64,000 nucleotides of DNA from Parasponia andersonii (GCA_002914805.1 JXTB01000421.1:231535-295534); one strand, 5' to 3'; shown: positions 24,448 to 37,336, numbered from the stretch's first letter. The notes: generated from the sequence alone by a model not told the origin. Numbers and translations: made by a program.

Positions 24448-27237
24448 ATGGACGAGGTGATCACAGCCGCTGATGCATCGTCAAGCTTCGGATCCACCAC
24501 ATCTCAGCCGTCGATATTCCCTTCTAACCTTCCTCTGCTCTCGGCTTTCCTCGCTTTCGCTCTCGCCCAGTTTCTCAAGCTCTTCACAACCTGGTAACTT
24601 GCTCTCCTTTCCTTAATTATTGAGACCTAGCTTTATATATATATATATATATATCATATGGTTTGTGGCTGTATGGTTTGAATTTCCTGCCCTTTTTATG
24701 CATTTTCTAGGCGACCAAACGGTTAAAAATTTGATTTTGCTTGATGGGTATTAAAGGGTTTCTATGGTTTTATGAGATTAAATAATTTTTTTTTATTCAA
24801 ATTTGACTCCTATGTAGAATTAGCTTTTGTTTTAGTTTGTTGCCAGTTCACGTGAATCAACAATGTTGTCGTTCATCGATTGAGAACACTGTTTTGTGTT
24901 TGGAACAGTTACGGTTTTGTGTTCTGTGGTCGTTTTACTTTGAAGCTAAAAAGAGTTGTTGTAATTCTTAGAGCATTGGTATAGCTGTAAAAGGTTGGGT
25001 ATATAATATGCAAACTAATCTTCTGTCTTGGTGTCTGTGGTCTCTACAATATTGAAGTCGTAAAACAAATCTCATTATATATTTATTCTTGCAAGTTTTT
25101 TGCATGTCTTTGAATATTGTCTCCTAGACATGCAGGTACAAGGAGAAGAGATGGGATTCGAGGAGGATGCTCGGGTCAGGAGGAATGCCCTCATCACATT
25201 CAGCCACTGTGACCGCACTAGCAGTTGCCATTGGTTTACAAGAAGGAACTGGCGGACCGGCATTTGCCATCGCTGTGGTTTTGGCATGTGTTGTATGTAA
25301 CTGTTAACCAGGTCTCCTTCATTCTTTCATGTTAGCATGGTTGATTGTGTTTTAGTAGGAAATACTCTAGCTGATGTTGAAATATCTTCACTTAACATTT
25401 CAGCATGTAAGTGGAGGGGGTTCTCTTGTTATCAAATTTATTATTTTTCTCTTATCGTGATTGGAGATGTTGGATATTGTCAATATCTTTTCATTCATGA
25501 TCTTAATAAATAATAACCTAAATCTTCTCTTGATTGGGGTCTAGCATATAGCTTTGGGATACATGTGTCAGTTGAGTCGGTTTAGTGGGCAAAAGAAATT
25601 AATTCCAAAAGGTGATATCTAAAATGTTTACGTTTATGTGAGCAATTCATGGTGGTTTCATGATGCCTGAGAATGAGATCAATCTCATTTAAAATGTAAC
25701 ATCGTCTTTTGGTATTAACTTATAAGTTACTTGTGGTTATTTGATTATGTGTTAGTTACACACTATCTTTTTGCCACTCAAGTGCTTAATTATTTTTCAT
25801 GTGATGAATCGAAGGTTTTCTACTTTGTAACAAGCCATTAATCTAACTCATTTTGAATTAAAACAGTAGTTAGCAGGCCTGCATACACTAGCTTTGCTTT
25901 TGGTATGAATTTTTTTGTCATTGTATTATTCGTTTTTCTAGTCCTACAATTGTCTACATATTTAATAACTTTTCATGAGTTCAGTTAAAATTTTCTAATT
26001 TGTTTTTTCATTTGCAGGTAATGTATGATGCTTCTGGTGTAAGACTCCATGCTGGTCGCCAAGCTGAAGTAAGTTTTTTTCTTTGTTTCATAACTTCTTT
26101 ATTGCTCATGAATTATTGCATTTCAAAATAATCGAGGAGATTGTTGTAAGTTTTTTTCTTTGTTTCATAACTTCTTTATTGCTCATGAATTATTGCATTT
26201 CAAAATAATCGAGGAGATTGTTGAATGGACTTGGGAATATTTGGGCATACTAAACAGTTGTTGTTCAGGGTTCCAGCTCACTTGTGCTATTCTGTTGTTT
26301 TGCTTGCTTTAGTTGAGATGGTTCTCACTGTTACTTGGCTATTCTTTTCCTTTTCTTAGATCTTTTTGTGATAAATTACTCCCTGACATTTTAGATTCAT
26401 GATGTTTGTTTGTGCTGAAGAGAACAATACATGTGAATTTTGTTCTGTAAAAGTTATTATTTTGCTGATATAATGTTTTTGTTGCTTATTGCAGTTATTG
26501 AACCAAATAGTATGCGAGCTACCTCCGGAACATCCTGTCTCTAATGTTAGACCGTTACGAGACTCACTTGGTCATACTCCACTGCAGGTTATTGAAGTTA
26601 CTCCTTTGTATTCGTAAAATTGTGTATTGGTGGCTCTCTACATCTTCTTAGTGGCTCTATCTACTTGTTTGGATCTAGTGTTCCATCATCTTATCAGTGA
26701 GTGGATCAAAGTTTATCCAGATAAAAGTTTTCCTTTTTGATTGGGGCTATATATGTTCAGTGATGTTATGATATGGAGAATGCCACCTTTAGTGGTTTTA
26801 CACATCAGGACTACAGCATAGATGGATATGTTCAGGGATAGATATTAGTTGCTGCCTGGTCTGATATACTCCTAATGAGCATAATACTGTTTCACCGAAA
26901 AGAAAGTCACATGTTCGTGTGTGCGTATGTATTACATATGTTTGTATGCAGAGTGTATTGCTTATGAAGCAGGGTTATAAATTTACCATGCAAAAATCTT
27001 TTTAAGGAGCCTCATTATACTCACTTTTATCTTGTTATAATGGAGATATTGCTGCTTTTTTGGAAACTTATAACGAATCATTAGTCTGTTTTGTATGAGA
27101 GAGAGCAATGGGCTACTGGTGTTTTGAAGGTGTTGCAAAGAATAACTTTTAATGAAAATTGAACTCGATTGCTGCAGGTTGTTGCAGGTGCTATTTTGGG
27201 ATTTATAGTAGCATTGCTCATGAAGAGTTCTAGTTAG
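24448..27237 (+). CDS. DUF212/YuiD-type membrane protein, acid phosphatase/haloperoxidase-related
   Basis: Five exons join in frame: 24448-24593, 25136-25292, 26018-26068, 26495-26587 and 27178-27237. The product is 168 residues, normal for the plant family. It has a Ser/Thr-rich N-terminus, hydrophobic segments near 28-47, 73-102 and 148-164, the signature GGMPSSHSA at 64-72, MYDASGVR at 103-110 and LGHTP at 143-147. The family is distantly linked to vanadium-dependent haloperoxidase/acid phosphatase folds by the PSSH motif, but its biochemical role is not established. It is probably a small integral membrane protein, perhaps of the chloroplast or ER. Intron 3 begins with a perfect 77-bp duplication that copies its own splice donor. 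Confidence 0.95.
26069..26222 (+). repeat. Perfect 77-bp tandem duplication at an intron donor
   Basis: The unit GTAAGTTTTTTTC...GAGGAGATTGTT occurs at 26069-26145 and again, identical, at 26146-26222. The first base of the unit is the splice donor of DUF212 exon 3, so a second GTAAGT exists 77 bp downstream. Confidence 0.95.
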
Positions 27238-27956
27238 CCGATGGGATATAGGGCAGAGCCACTCTTTCACCTTGCTAGTGGATAATTCGTCTCAGACTGC
27301 TCCAAGAATCTGTAAAGAGCCAGAGTGAAATATAGACTAGTTCATAACCAAAGTGAAGAGAGAGAGAGAGAGAGAGAGGAAAAAAAAAGAAGTGAAAGTT
27401 TGTGATACAATTTCTTTTATGCACTTTGCCAATCAATATGTACAAACAATTCCCCACTGTGGCACTTTTAGCTTCAAGTTCATGGATCTTTCTAAACCCC
27501 AGCAGCCTTCTTGTCCTTGTTAATCTTGGTTTTGACATGTTTTAGTTCCCGAATTAACGTCAAATATTGGGCAGTACGAAATTTGATTAAAAGACACGTC
27601 TAAATTACGCTACAGATAATACTGCAAGAAGTACTACCGAAAAATGAATGAAGCTAAGAAATGATTATGGATGTAAAATTTAGCCTTCATGTTCACCATG
27701 ACTCAAAAACATAAACACAACTTTTATTGGAGCAGTTCCAAAGAATTTCCGAGCTAGCTGAGCTTTCCGTTTTAAACATAGATATATGATGGAAGATGTA
27801 ACACATCGTTGGCGGTAATTTTTCAGCGAACTGAACTTCTTTCAAACTATCTATTTAAAGACATCTCTATTTGTTGAATTTACCAACTACTTGTCCTTTG
27901 ACTGAAAATTATTAAAAAGTCAACAAAAAGACGGGATAGCTCAACACTTGGGATGC
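27238..27956. other. Tail-to-tail 3' flanks of the DUF212 and prohibitin genes
   Basis: Both genes end towards this 720-bp gap. It holds a (GA)n run at 27355-27378 and AT-rich DNA. The open frames at 26983-27270 and 27275-27538 on the minus strand lie antisense to the DUF212 gene or its UTR and look like chance. Confidence 0.5.
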
Positions 27957-30014
27957 CTATCTTTTCCCAGCGGGCTCCAAATCCAGCTCCTGAAGGTTCA
28001 TCAGGAGATCCTCCGATCTCAGGAAAGCTTTATTGGCTGAATTGGAGATAGTGTGAGCAATTTCTCTTGCAGCTTCAATCTTCCTGAGGGTGATGAATGC
28101 CGGATTGTTGGCAATAGCTTGACCAATCAGTTGAGCACTTGTGGCCTCACCCTGGTAAGCAGATGGAAAGTTGTATTAGAACAATAATTCGTGGGAAAAA
28201 CTTAATGTAAACAAAGAGGTTAAAGAAGATAAAATTTCCATCACAGAAAGAGAACTGAGCACTTGTTTTTCCATCTCACCTGAGCTCTGATAATAGCACT
28301 TTTCTTGTCTTGTTCAGCCTTTTCCACCACAAATTTAGCCCTCTCAGCCTCTTGGGCAGCCACTTGTTTGGCCTCAATCGCATTTGTAAACTCCCTCCCA
28401 AATGTTAGAGTTGTAATCGACACATCATCCAGTGCGATGTTGAAGTTGGCTGCCCTCTCAGTCAAAATCTTCCGGATCTCCCTACTGACAGCCTAGAAAG
28501 TATTTAGAATAAGGTCAATCAACAGTTAATGGCACATGGAATTTACTGTCTCTAGGATTCTATTATGTGGTATAACAAAGCAGAATAGAAAAATTGCTTT
28601 CATGACAGACAAAAAGCATGGATCCTTCGAATAATGGGATTGTTGAATATGAGTGAACAATGGAATCATTTCTACACAAGTGAGGAACAATGGAAAATCT
28701 GTAGACAAAGAAATCTTCAAAACGATCTTATCAAGTGGCTAAGATATCCCAAGGCATAAACTTCAATCATTTGTAATTCCAAATTTACTTGGCAGAAGAC
28801 ATTGCAAGTTACCTCTCTTTGGGTAATGAGCTGGCTAGCATTATACTGCGCAACCACAGCTTTCAAAGTTTCATGTATAATAGAAGGCAGCACCCTCTCA
28901 TTATAATTCTCGCCAAGGGTTCGATAAACTGTAGGTAACTGATCTGGCATGGGACGGTTCAGAACTCGAAGCCCTATTTTCACCTATAAAGCAAATCCAA
29001 GGTCAATATACACATAGAAACCCAAAAATATATAAACATTAAAATTATGGAGAATTAAAATTCAATAACACAAGTTGCCTCCAGAAGAATGAAATTTCAT
29101 GTCTTGATCTGTATGAAATATGCACCACCCAGATTAAGAACATTTTTATAAGAAGAAATACCTATGCACTGCAAAGCTGTTTAGGGAAAAAAGAAAGTTT
29201 ACTTATTTGTAGATACTGCAGTTAGCAATTGAATGAATACTTCTTAGCAACAATAAACATTGAATAAGAATCATAAACACCATTTGAAGGTCACGACTTC
29301 CAGAAGTACTCTCAACCAGATGGGGTCGTGCACGAACATCATAGATAATAGGTCTCTCAAACCATGGAATTATAAAGTGAGTTCCTTCAGGATAGACCTG
29401 CACAATCAACATGTAAGTACTAAGTACTCTGTGTGTATTAAAATCTTAAAATGAAGACAAAACTACCATACATATAAAATGCAATAAAGGAAACACATAT
29501 TTGGTGATGAAATGCAAAAGAAACATAAAGTTAAGACCATGTTACGCTGTTAAACAGCTTACTACAACGAAGCTACACTAAGAACAACATGCACAAATGT
29601 TACTGCCCCAGCTTGATTCAAGTGGCAAGCAACATTGCAAGAATTTAATTCTTCAAATTTTTGGCCACAACTGGGGAAACATCTGCTTGATGCTGTTAAC
29701 ACAAAATCTTGTGTGTATAAAGACCACCTTTTATCCATCTAGAATAGCTTTTCAACAAGATGGTATTGTAATGGAAAGAAAAGCAACTTTCAAAAACATT
29801 TTCATATAGAAGAATTAAGGACGATTCGTCAATTAACCTTGTCTTTGACACCAACAATGCGATTGAACACAATAGCTCTATGACCTCCTTCAACGTTGTA
29901 GAGACTGTTTGCAGCTGCATACAGACCAATCCCACTAATAATTCCAACCCTAAGCAAAGCAGGAAGTGCACCACCACCAGGCATTTTCGGAACTTTAACG
30001 TTGTTAAAAACCAT
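27957..30014 (-). CDS. PHB: Prohibitin, type II (PHB1/2/6-like)
   Basis: Five coding exons join in frame: 30014-29838, 29397-29281, 28983-28813, 28492-28280 and 28151-27957, giving 290 residues, as usual for plant prohibitins. The N-terminus [15 protein letters not shown] and a single hydrophobic segment at about 18-36 fit an inner-membrane anchor. The SPFH/PHB domain follows with [39 protein letters not shown] and SQLITQRE. A coiled-coil region, [20 protein letters not shown], comes before a C-terminus ending in NLQELDLEP. Type I and type II prohibitins form the ring complex of the mitochondrial inner membrane that supports cristae and m-AAA protease function. All splice sites are GT-AG. CCAG at about 30027 may end a 5' UTR intron that opens at 30653. 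Confidence 0.96.
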
Positions 30015-30905
30015 GTTCCTAGAAGCTGGACAACAGTGTTAAAAAAGAATAAAATATTAAAATAAAAATAAAAATAAAAAGCTATGAACTCCCATTTCCA
30101 TAAATTTTCAACACGAGTGACGGCACAGTGTAAATTATTTAAAATATAACAAAAAATGCTATCAAATCCAATCCATTACATTTTACTTAAAATTAATTCC
30201 CCCAATCATACAAACAAAAGCTATAAAATTCCAGTCCAAATTTCCAATGCATTATTCTAAAAATTACGTCAAACAAATCTCATTAAAATTATACAACAAA
30301 GTCAACATGCATCTCATCAGAGACCAATCCTGGTTTCTGAGTCGTTTCCTGCTAATCTACGCGACTATAAGTAAGACCCAGGTCAGATTGTTCCACAAGA
30401 AAGAATACCCAGAAGAGCTTACATCCAAATTAACCCCAAAGAGAAAAAAAAAAAAAAAAAAAAAAAAACCCCCAGATGAAAAAATCCAAAAAATATCATC
30501 TTGGATCGCAATTGTTAATATCATCTTTCTATTTTTCCAAATTTTCTTAACAACAAAACCTTTATAAGGTATAAAAAATGAAGGAAAATACTGAAAAAGG
30601 AACAAGCTTTAAACCTGAAAAGCGAAGGAAATTCAAATAAACGATGTGGGTACCTTTGTCTTTGAGCTCTGTAATGATACAGTCAAGGGTTTATGCCCTA
30701 TAAGATCACAAAGGGTTTTAGGTTTTATAAGAGAAGTGAATAACGAGGCTGAGGGGACAAGAAACGCTCGGAAAGGAAAAGGAAAACGTGATTTGTTTAT
30801 GGGCTTTTTGTTTTTGGTTACTCTTTCATGACTCTTCTCGAAAGTGAGCTTGGGCTGCACAACACGGCCTAAAATTTGATCCGCTTTCACGTGCGCAACT
30901 CAGAG
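30015..30905 (-). promoter_or_regulatory. Prohibitin leader with probable 5' UTR intron
   Basis: On the minus strand AAGACAAAG is followed by the donor GTACCC at 30653. A pyrimidine-poor but plausible acceptor, TGTTGTCCAG, occurs at about 30026, 13 bases before the ATG. The stretch between holds an A26 tract (30442-30468 on plus) and no real gene. Confidence 0.45.
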
Positions 30906-30919
30906 AAACGACGTCGTTT
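30906..30919. promoter_or_regulatory. Perfect palindrome AAACGACGTCGTTT upstream of prohibitin
   Basis: A 14-bp perfect palindrome with an ACGT core, about 250 bp upstream of the presumed leader donor. Related sequences lie near three other genes here. Confidence 0.5.
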
Positions 30920-31879
30920 TTGGGCTCTTTAGATTTTATTAATTGAGGGGGGAAGTTAGAAGAAACACGTCCCTTTCAAAAAGAAATTACAAATATATGT
31001 TACACTAGTTTTAATTAATTTCCATACTGTGATTATTTGAAAAATATCATTTCATTAATCTCTTTATCTTCCACAAGATGTTTATGTTGCTACGTACTAG
31101 GCTCTCAAATATAATGACTTGACCAAGGGCAAGCACTACCGTTATTAACAAAAGGTTTGCAAATTTCACGATTAAAGCCTCTATTATTACCGCTGATGGA
31201 CTCCAGTGACCCAAAATCGAGTAGACTTCACTGAAGTTGAATTGTTTGCTTCTTGATGTCTTTCCGATGAATCTTTGAATTTTTATACAAAATAAGCAAG
31301 GATGATGTTGATTCTAAATTTAGTTGGGTCCCAAGGATCATAAATCTTGGATTTTTTTTTCCTTTTGTTTTCTTTTTGGGATTTTTTTCAAGTTGAGGTA
31401 GAATTTGATTTTATCTCAGTATATTATTATTTTAAAGGTTGTCTTGTTTAGAGACTTTTGATATGTAATTCTTTTGATTTTGTTGGTTTAGTTTAGAGAT
31501 AGATTAAAATATAAATATAAATTATTACTTTTATCTCCTTGATATTGGGTTCATTATGTAATCCTGCGGACTGCTACATTGGTTTTGGATAGATGTTTAT
31601 TATTATTATTTTTATTTATTTGGCAGTCTTTGGTACCTAAAATGTACCGATAAATGTTTAACCATCTTGGTATATTTCATTTCCCTCAATATGTTTTCTA
31701 ACCAACTTTAGTACCAGGAATGTGTATTTTATCTTATAATGTTGGTATTGCATCTTTTGCTTACTGCATATCATTGAATTTATGCAATTTTGCAATTAAA
31801 GGACTTGCTTCTTTCTTTTGCTGATTAAAAGGGAATTCTTCCAAAGATTTGGGATTTTAGATCATTATATAATATAACA
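30920..31879. other. Intergenic, no gene seen
   Basis: AT-rich DNA with T tracts. No open frame of note on either strand. Confidence 0.5.
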
Positions 31880-32012
31880 AGAGCTGGGACCGCTCTTGTG
31901 CACTTCTATGGAAAATATTCCATACAACCTTCTTGATGATGCCTATGGGGTATTCGACCAAATGTGTGTGAAAGATGTTGTTTCGTGGAATGCCATGATA
32001 TATGGATCAGTA
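31880..32012 (+). pseudogene. PPR protein fragment, frameshifted
   Basis: One frame reads GTALVHFYGKYS and the next reads LLDDAYGVFDQMCVKDVVSW followed by NAMIYG. Together they match the conserved run of plant PLS-class pentatricopeptide repeat proteins (GTALVDMY.K...DDA..VFD.M..KDVVSWNAMI.G). The frame shift between the two parts and the absence of further repeats show that it is a broken fragment. It ends where the GTAAC-type repeat tract begins. Confidence 0.75.
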
Positions 32013-33110
32013 ACCATAATAAGTGTCCTAACTATAAACTATAAATTAGATCTAGTAATCAAAAATCAGAAACTAGTAACCAAAATAAATACGTTAATGA
32101 GAAACTATAAATTAGTAACTCAAATGAATGTGATAACTAGTTTGTTTGCATATAATGAATCCAAGAACTTTTCTGTTGATTTGTATCATAGAGTATTATA
32201 TTGTATAGAAAAGTGTAATAGCGTAGAAACTTAAAATTATTATTTTCTTAATTTGGTAATATACTATAATTGTATGTTAATCCTAGTTTAACTGGTTTAA
32301 TATATGAGGAATGATTATTAATTTGGTAACTAGTAATTTGTAACTGTTTGGAAATTAGTTATTAGTGTTGAAACTAGCAACCTAATTGGTAACTAGAAGC
32401 TGAATTGGTTATTCATTACTAAATTGGTAATCAATAACTGGTAATTGATAACTAATTTAGAAATTGGCCACTATTTATAATTGATTGCAAAATTTGTAAC
32501 CCTTGTTGTAATGGATAATCAATTTAAAAATTGGTCACTAGCCCTACAACTAGTAATCAAGTAACTAAACTATTATCTAGAGATTAGATTGGTTACTAGT
32601 TACTAAATTTAGTAACTAGTGTTTTAACTTGTCATCGGTAACTAGTTTGGAAATTATCCTTTAGTTATAACCGATAACTAGTAACTAATATTGTAACTGG
32701 TAACTAGATAACTAATAACTAGTAATCAATTTAGAAATTGGCCTTCAGTTGTCCTAAAGCTAGTGACTATTTTTGGAAGCCAAATTAGTTATTGGTTATC
32801 AATTTGCTAATTTATATTGGAATTTATAACTAGTAACCGATTACTGGTAATCGTTAACCAGTTTTAAAATTCACTACCAGTCCCAAACTAATAACAAAAT
32901 TAGTAACTAATAAACAAAATAATTAGTAGCCTAATTAGTTATTAGTTATCACAAATTAATCTGGTTACTTTAATTCATGTGTTTTTTTTTTCTTGTTTAA
33001 AATTAATAGCCAATCTTGTAATTATAAATTAGATTTGTTACTTATAACTAAAATAACTAGTGACAAATGTAAACAGTAATAAATTGTTAACATATAAGTA
33101 ACGAGAGTTA
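32013..33110. repeat. Degenerate GTAACTAG-type repeat tract, about 1.1 kb
   Basis: Dozens of short imperfect units such as GGTAACTAG, AACTAGTAAC, TTGGTAACT and their complements AGTTACC and TAGTTATC fill the tract with no fixed period. Internal similarity is clear by eye, but neither a long unit nor an open frame exists. Confidence 0.75.
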
Positions 33111-33119
33111 GCAAAACTC

Positions 33120-33330
33120 GTAATAAAAAACTCCTTCAAAAAAAGCTAGAAATAAAAAAATTCAAATAAAGAAAAAGAAAAAGAATCTAGAAAAAAATTT
33201 AAAGAAAAAAAAAGGAAATAAATGAAAAGGAGGGAAAAGAAGGAAAAAATGGATTAAAATGAAAAAAAAAAATAAAAAAGAGAAAAAGAGATTAAAGAAA
33301 AAAGAAAAAAAAAAATAAAGGAAAAAGCAA
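33120..33330. repeat. Purine-rich tract
   Basis: About 200 bp of almost pure A and G on the plus strand, in A5-9 runs broken by G or GG. It adjoins the GTAACTAG tract. Confidence 0.85.
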
Positions 33331-36300
33331 TCCTACATTGGAACCTAATAGTATAGACCATAGACCATAGACCATAGAGTCATCAGTTGAGGTGATGACC
33401 ACTATACACAAAAATCGTAAACTTTATTTTATTTTTCTGTTATTCTAAATAATTTTTTTAAAAGATGTCTTTATTTACAATTTTGTGATCATACTTTTGA
33501 TTCTCTAACTTTTTTCAAAAATACCACTTATGTCGTACAGAAATAATTATATCCTAATACTGTATATATCTATTTTTTTTAATCTATTTTTAGAGATAAA
33601 TCCCAAGAAATCCCGTAAATAAGTATCTTATTGTAAAATTAAGTGAAATACACTGTTTCTATAGTGAGTTTTAGAAAAATATATTCTTATTGAAAGTAGC
33701 TAAGTAAATATATCTATTTTAAAGAATAGAAGTGCCAAAGGACATATATATACTTAAGTCGAGAATTCTAAACAAGATGCATAACAATTCGACTTAAAAG
33801 GAAAAAAAAAAAGTGTTGAGCATTAGACAATGTGTGTCGAGTAATATTGAGTCACTTAACATGTTGAGCACCGGATAAGGCTTTGAGCATCTTAACTCCT
33901 TTGTTTAGCAAGATTTGGATGGGATAAGTGCAAATGAAATTTTTGTCTTTATAATTAACTTAAAACTTAAAAAATGGTATAAACAAAAAAAATATTGAAA
34001 GTGTTGTATTTCCAAAATACACTTTGATAAGTGTATATTTTACCAAGAATCTTTTTTGTTTTTTTAAAAAAACCAATCACTTTCTACGACTAGTATTTAG
34101 TTCAGTGACCTAACGAAACTTTTGTATTCTCAATAATGTTGTTTCTCTAAAAACTTCAAAATCACTATAATTTTTTTTTAAAAAAATGAAGATTTAATAT
34201 TTGGGCAAAATAAAATGTTCATTACAAGTTAGGTTTTTCTTATTTTGGGATATTTAATCTAAACTAAACACCTAAATTTTGATTTCACATTTAGAATTGT
34301 AGTTTAGAGAAAATCTCTAGCTAGATGTAGTCGAGCTCAAGTGAAGCTTTTTGGATTTGTTTGCACCATGTCAACAAGAAAAGATAAAAGTAAACTGAAA
34401 AGGAAAATGAGAAATAAAAAAAGGAGGTTATTTTGTAAAAGATAGCTTAAAGGAAGATTATATAGCTAAATAACTCCCATATTTTTTCTTAGAATTAATG
34501 TGATCATAAGTATAACCGTTTTCGAGTTTAAAGTGGTGTCATTTGGTTTGAATGAAAGGAAAAGTATAGGAATAGGAAAACAATGAAATTAGAAAAGGAA
34601 TGGAATTCGAAACCATACATTTGGTTGAACATTGAAATTAATGTTTGAATGAATGTATTTAGTTGGTACTTGGAATGGAATAGAACAATAACTATTTGAA
34701 AAAAATATCCCTAACTTTAATCCATATTATATGTTCTATAATATAAAAATTATGTATTTAGATTTCTTATCATTTAATAATAACAAAATAATTACTATAT
34801 ATGAATTATAAAATATAAATTGATTCAAAATATTTTTATGCATATATAATTATAACTATTTGTTAGAAATGCACAATAGTAGCCATCAAAAGTTTTGAGA
34901 ATATTTTAGAAAAATAATATATTAAATATTTAAAGAATAATCTAAAGGGATAACATTAGAAAATAATGTTCTAAATAATTTAGCTTGGAATGGAAAAGCT
35001 ATTCTAGTGGTCCACTTTAGTAATAAGTACTATACCATCTTGGTGGAATAATCATTCCATAAGAATAGCCATTTCTGTAGATGTGTATCAAACCAAACAT
35101 AGGGATAAATATTTGTAGGAATAGTCATTCCATTCCAACAACCATTCTATTATATCAAACACCACATATAACAAGTTTTTCCTAGTCCAATAAGTATAGT
35201 AAAACCTTTATAAAATAATAGATTTGAGACTAAGAAAAATTATTATTTTAGTGACATTTTTTATTTATCTATAAATGAATAATTTAATAATTTATTGATA
35301 AATAAATATTTATTAATTTAAAAGAGTAGTATGAGTTTAATACTTGCATTTTTTCTCCTAAAATACATCTATGACTTACAGTAATAAAAATTAGATATCA
35401 AAGTTAATGTGTGCATGTAAAGTAACCTAAAAGTTTAACATATGTATGTATAAAAATTAAATATATTATTGAATATAAATAAAATTCTAAAAGTTAATTT
35501 TCAGTTTACATCATAGTAAAGAAGTATATATACATATGATGGATGTAGCTTTAAAATTTAATACATTATAAGATATGGTATTTCAAATATTTCTTGTATA
35601 TTGCATATAACATCTATAAATCTATAAATGATCATTAATTTTACTTTTAGAATCTAAATCATTATAAATAGATTTCAAATCATATATTGAATGTGTTGTA
35701 TGCATTACAAATATTAGAAATGAGACTGAGTTAAACTCAAGTACAAATAATAAGCAAATAACTTTAGATGTTTTTGAATAAGAACAGAATTAAAAATAAA
35801 AGTCATCTAGAAAAATGTCATGTTTATGTATTTTTTTAATATATCTAATAAATTATTAATTTATATGTTTGATGTGCCCTACGAGAACTACAAAAAATTA
35901 TTATTTTATGCACTTAACGAGAATATTAATTTAATACATTCGCCCGAGTTAGGTTGGAAGATTTTATTACTTAACCTATGTTTTTAATTTATCAAATATT
36001 TATTTGTCAAGATTTTACTCTACTATTTTTCAGTATTTAAAATAACTTAACTACTATCATGAACAACTTTAAAACTTGTGAAATTGAATGCTATTATTGA
36101 CTATTCAATTAAAAGGAAAGTAGACAATTTAGTAAAATCAAATGCAATGTAAAAGAATAATTAACTCGGTTTCGTCTTATGTGTCTTTCAACAAGGGGAA
36201 ATGTTTTTTGGGTTATGATTTGGAAAATCAAAACATTGTCCAATTTTTTTTTTTAAATTGATATATTTAGAATTTAGGTGATTCGATGAGTCACCTATTG

Positions 36301-37234
36301 GTGATTATTAGACGTCAAGTCAAATGGCTAATTATGTTGACCAACACTCATCTAATAGGTAATTCCAATGGGTGTTAGATTTTACAAAAATCCATTAAGT
36401 ATTTATATATTGTTTCCAAATATTGGATGTGAAAAATTTCTCTCCAACAAAGGCTCTTAGCAAAATACGAATTTCGGGCAATTTTAAAATAATGAGTTCT
36501 TTCTATTTCTTTTTTTTTCCCCTCTTTTTCCACAAAAACTATAGCACAAACAACAAAGATATACCATTGTAAAATCTGATTTACCCCATATAAAAACTTA
36601 AATAATTAATATATATTTAGCATATCAATTGATATATCCATGGTAAAAACTGACATACTTAATTTAGATATGTATTAAAAATCTTTCTTAAAAACTTACA
36701 ATATACTATCTCAACACTTGACATTAATACTTAATACTTATACGTGAATTCTACTAAAATATCTCACACTTTAATACAATTAGAGTCTGAAAGATATCCA
36801 ATCACCGTCACTCGTCTTATTCACTTTCACATGGGATTGGGCTTTACTTTCAATCCAGACCCAATATTCCTTAGTTTGATATCTCATTGGAAATATGGGC
36901 TATGACTTAGCCTAATGTTACATTTTTACCCTTTACAAATACAATGTTTCCTACGCACCTAGAACAATAACAAACCATCTTAGAGACTTATTAGAGTTCA
37001 CATGTAAGCAGTGGGATATAAAAGTGTAAGCCAGGGACATATTGGCCATTATTATAAAAAAGGGACATTTACTTGAACGAAGTGTAAAAAAAGGACATAC
37101 ACTCTAATTTCTCTTCCAAAAAGCATTGGGGATTATTCGATAACGGGCTAGACTTTTTTCAAAAGTGGGCTTAAATGGCAGAATACGGCCCAAAAACTGA
37201 TCCCCTTTTGGGTCTCTACATTGCAACTCAACTC
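33331..37234. other. Intergenic, very AT-rich, no gene seen
   Basis: No supportable coding sequence. A short triplicated TAGACCA word occurs at about 33353-33380. A candidate miniature element lies at 34533-35165. The end of the stretch becomes less AT-rich as the CAP-H promoter begins. Confidence 0.5.
34533..35165. mobile_element. Candidate miniature inverted-repeat element
   Basis: The left end reads GTGGTGTCATTTGGTTTGAA. The right end, in reverse complement, reads GTGGTGTTTGATATAATAG. GGAATGGAAT and its complement CATTCCATTCC occur near the two ends in mirrored positions, as in plant Harbinger-type miniature elements. No clean TSD can be called. Confidence 0.45.
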
Positions 37235-37250
37235 AACGACGTCGCGTTTT
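37235..37250 (+). promoter_or_regulatory. CAACGACGTCGCGTTTT motif upstream of CAP-H
   Basis: An ACGACGTCG core about 100 bp before the CAP-H ATG, of the same type as the prohibitin palindrome. A CT-rich leader (37310-37330) follows. Confidence 0.45.
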
Positions 37251-37336
37251 AGGTGGCTTCTCTAATACGTCTCCGGACGAGTAACCGCTTTCTTTCTATC
37301 CAAGTTTCCCTCCTCTCTCGCTCTCTCTGATCATCA

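Noticed and set aside
30247..30605. Open frames on both strands around the A26 tract
   Set aside because: They lie inside the presumed prohibitin 5' UTR intron and translate a homopolymer.
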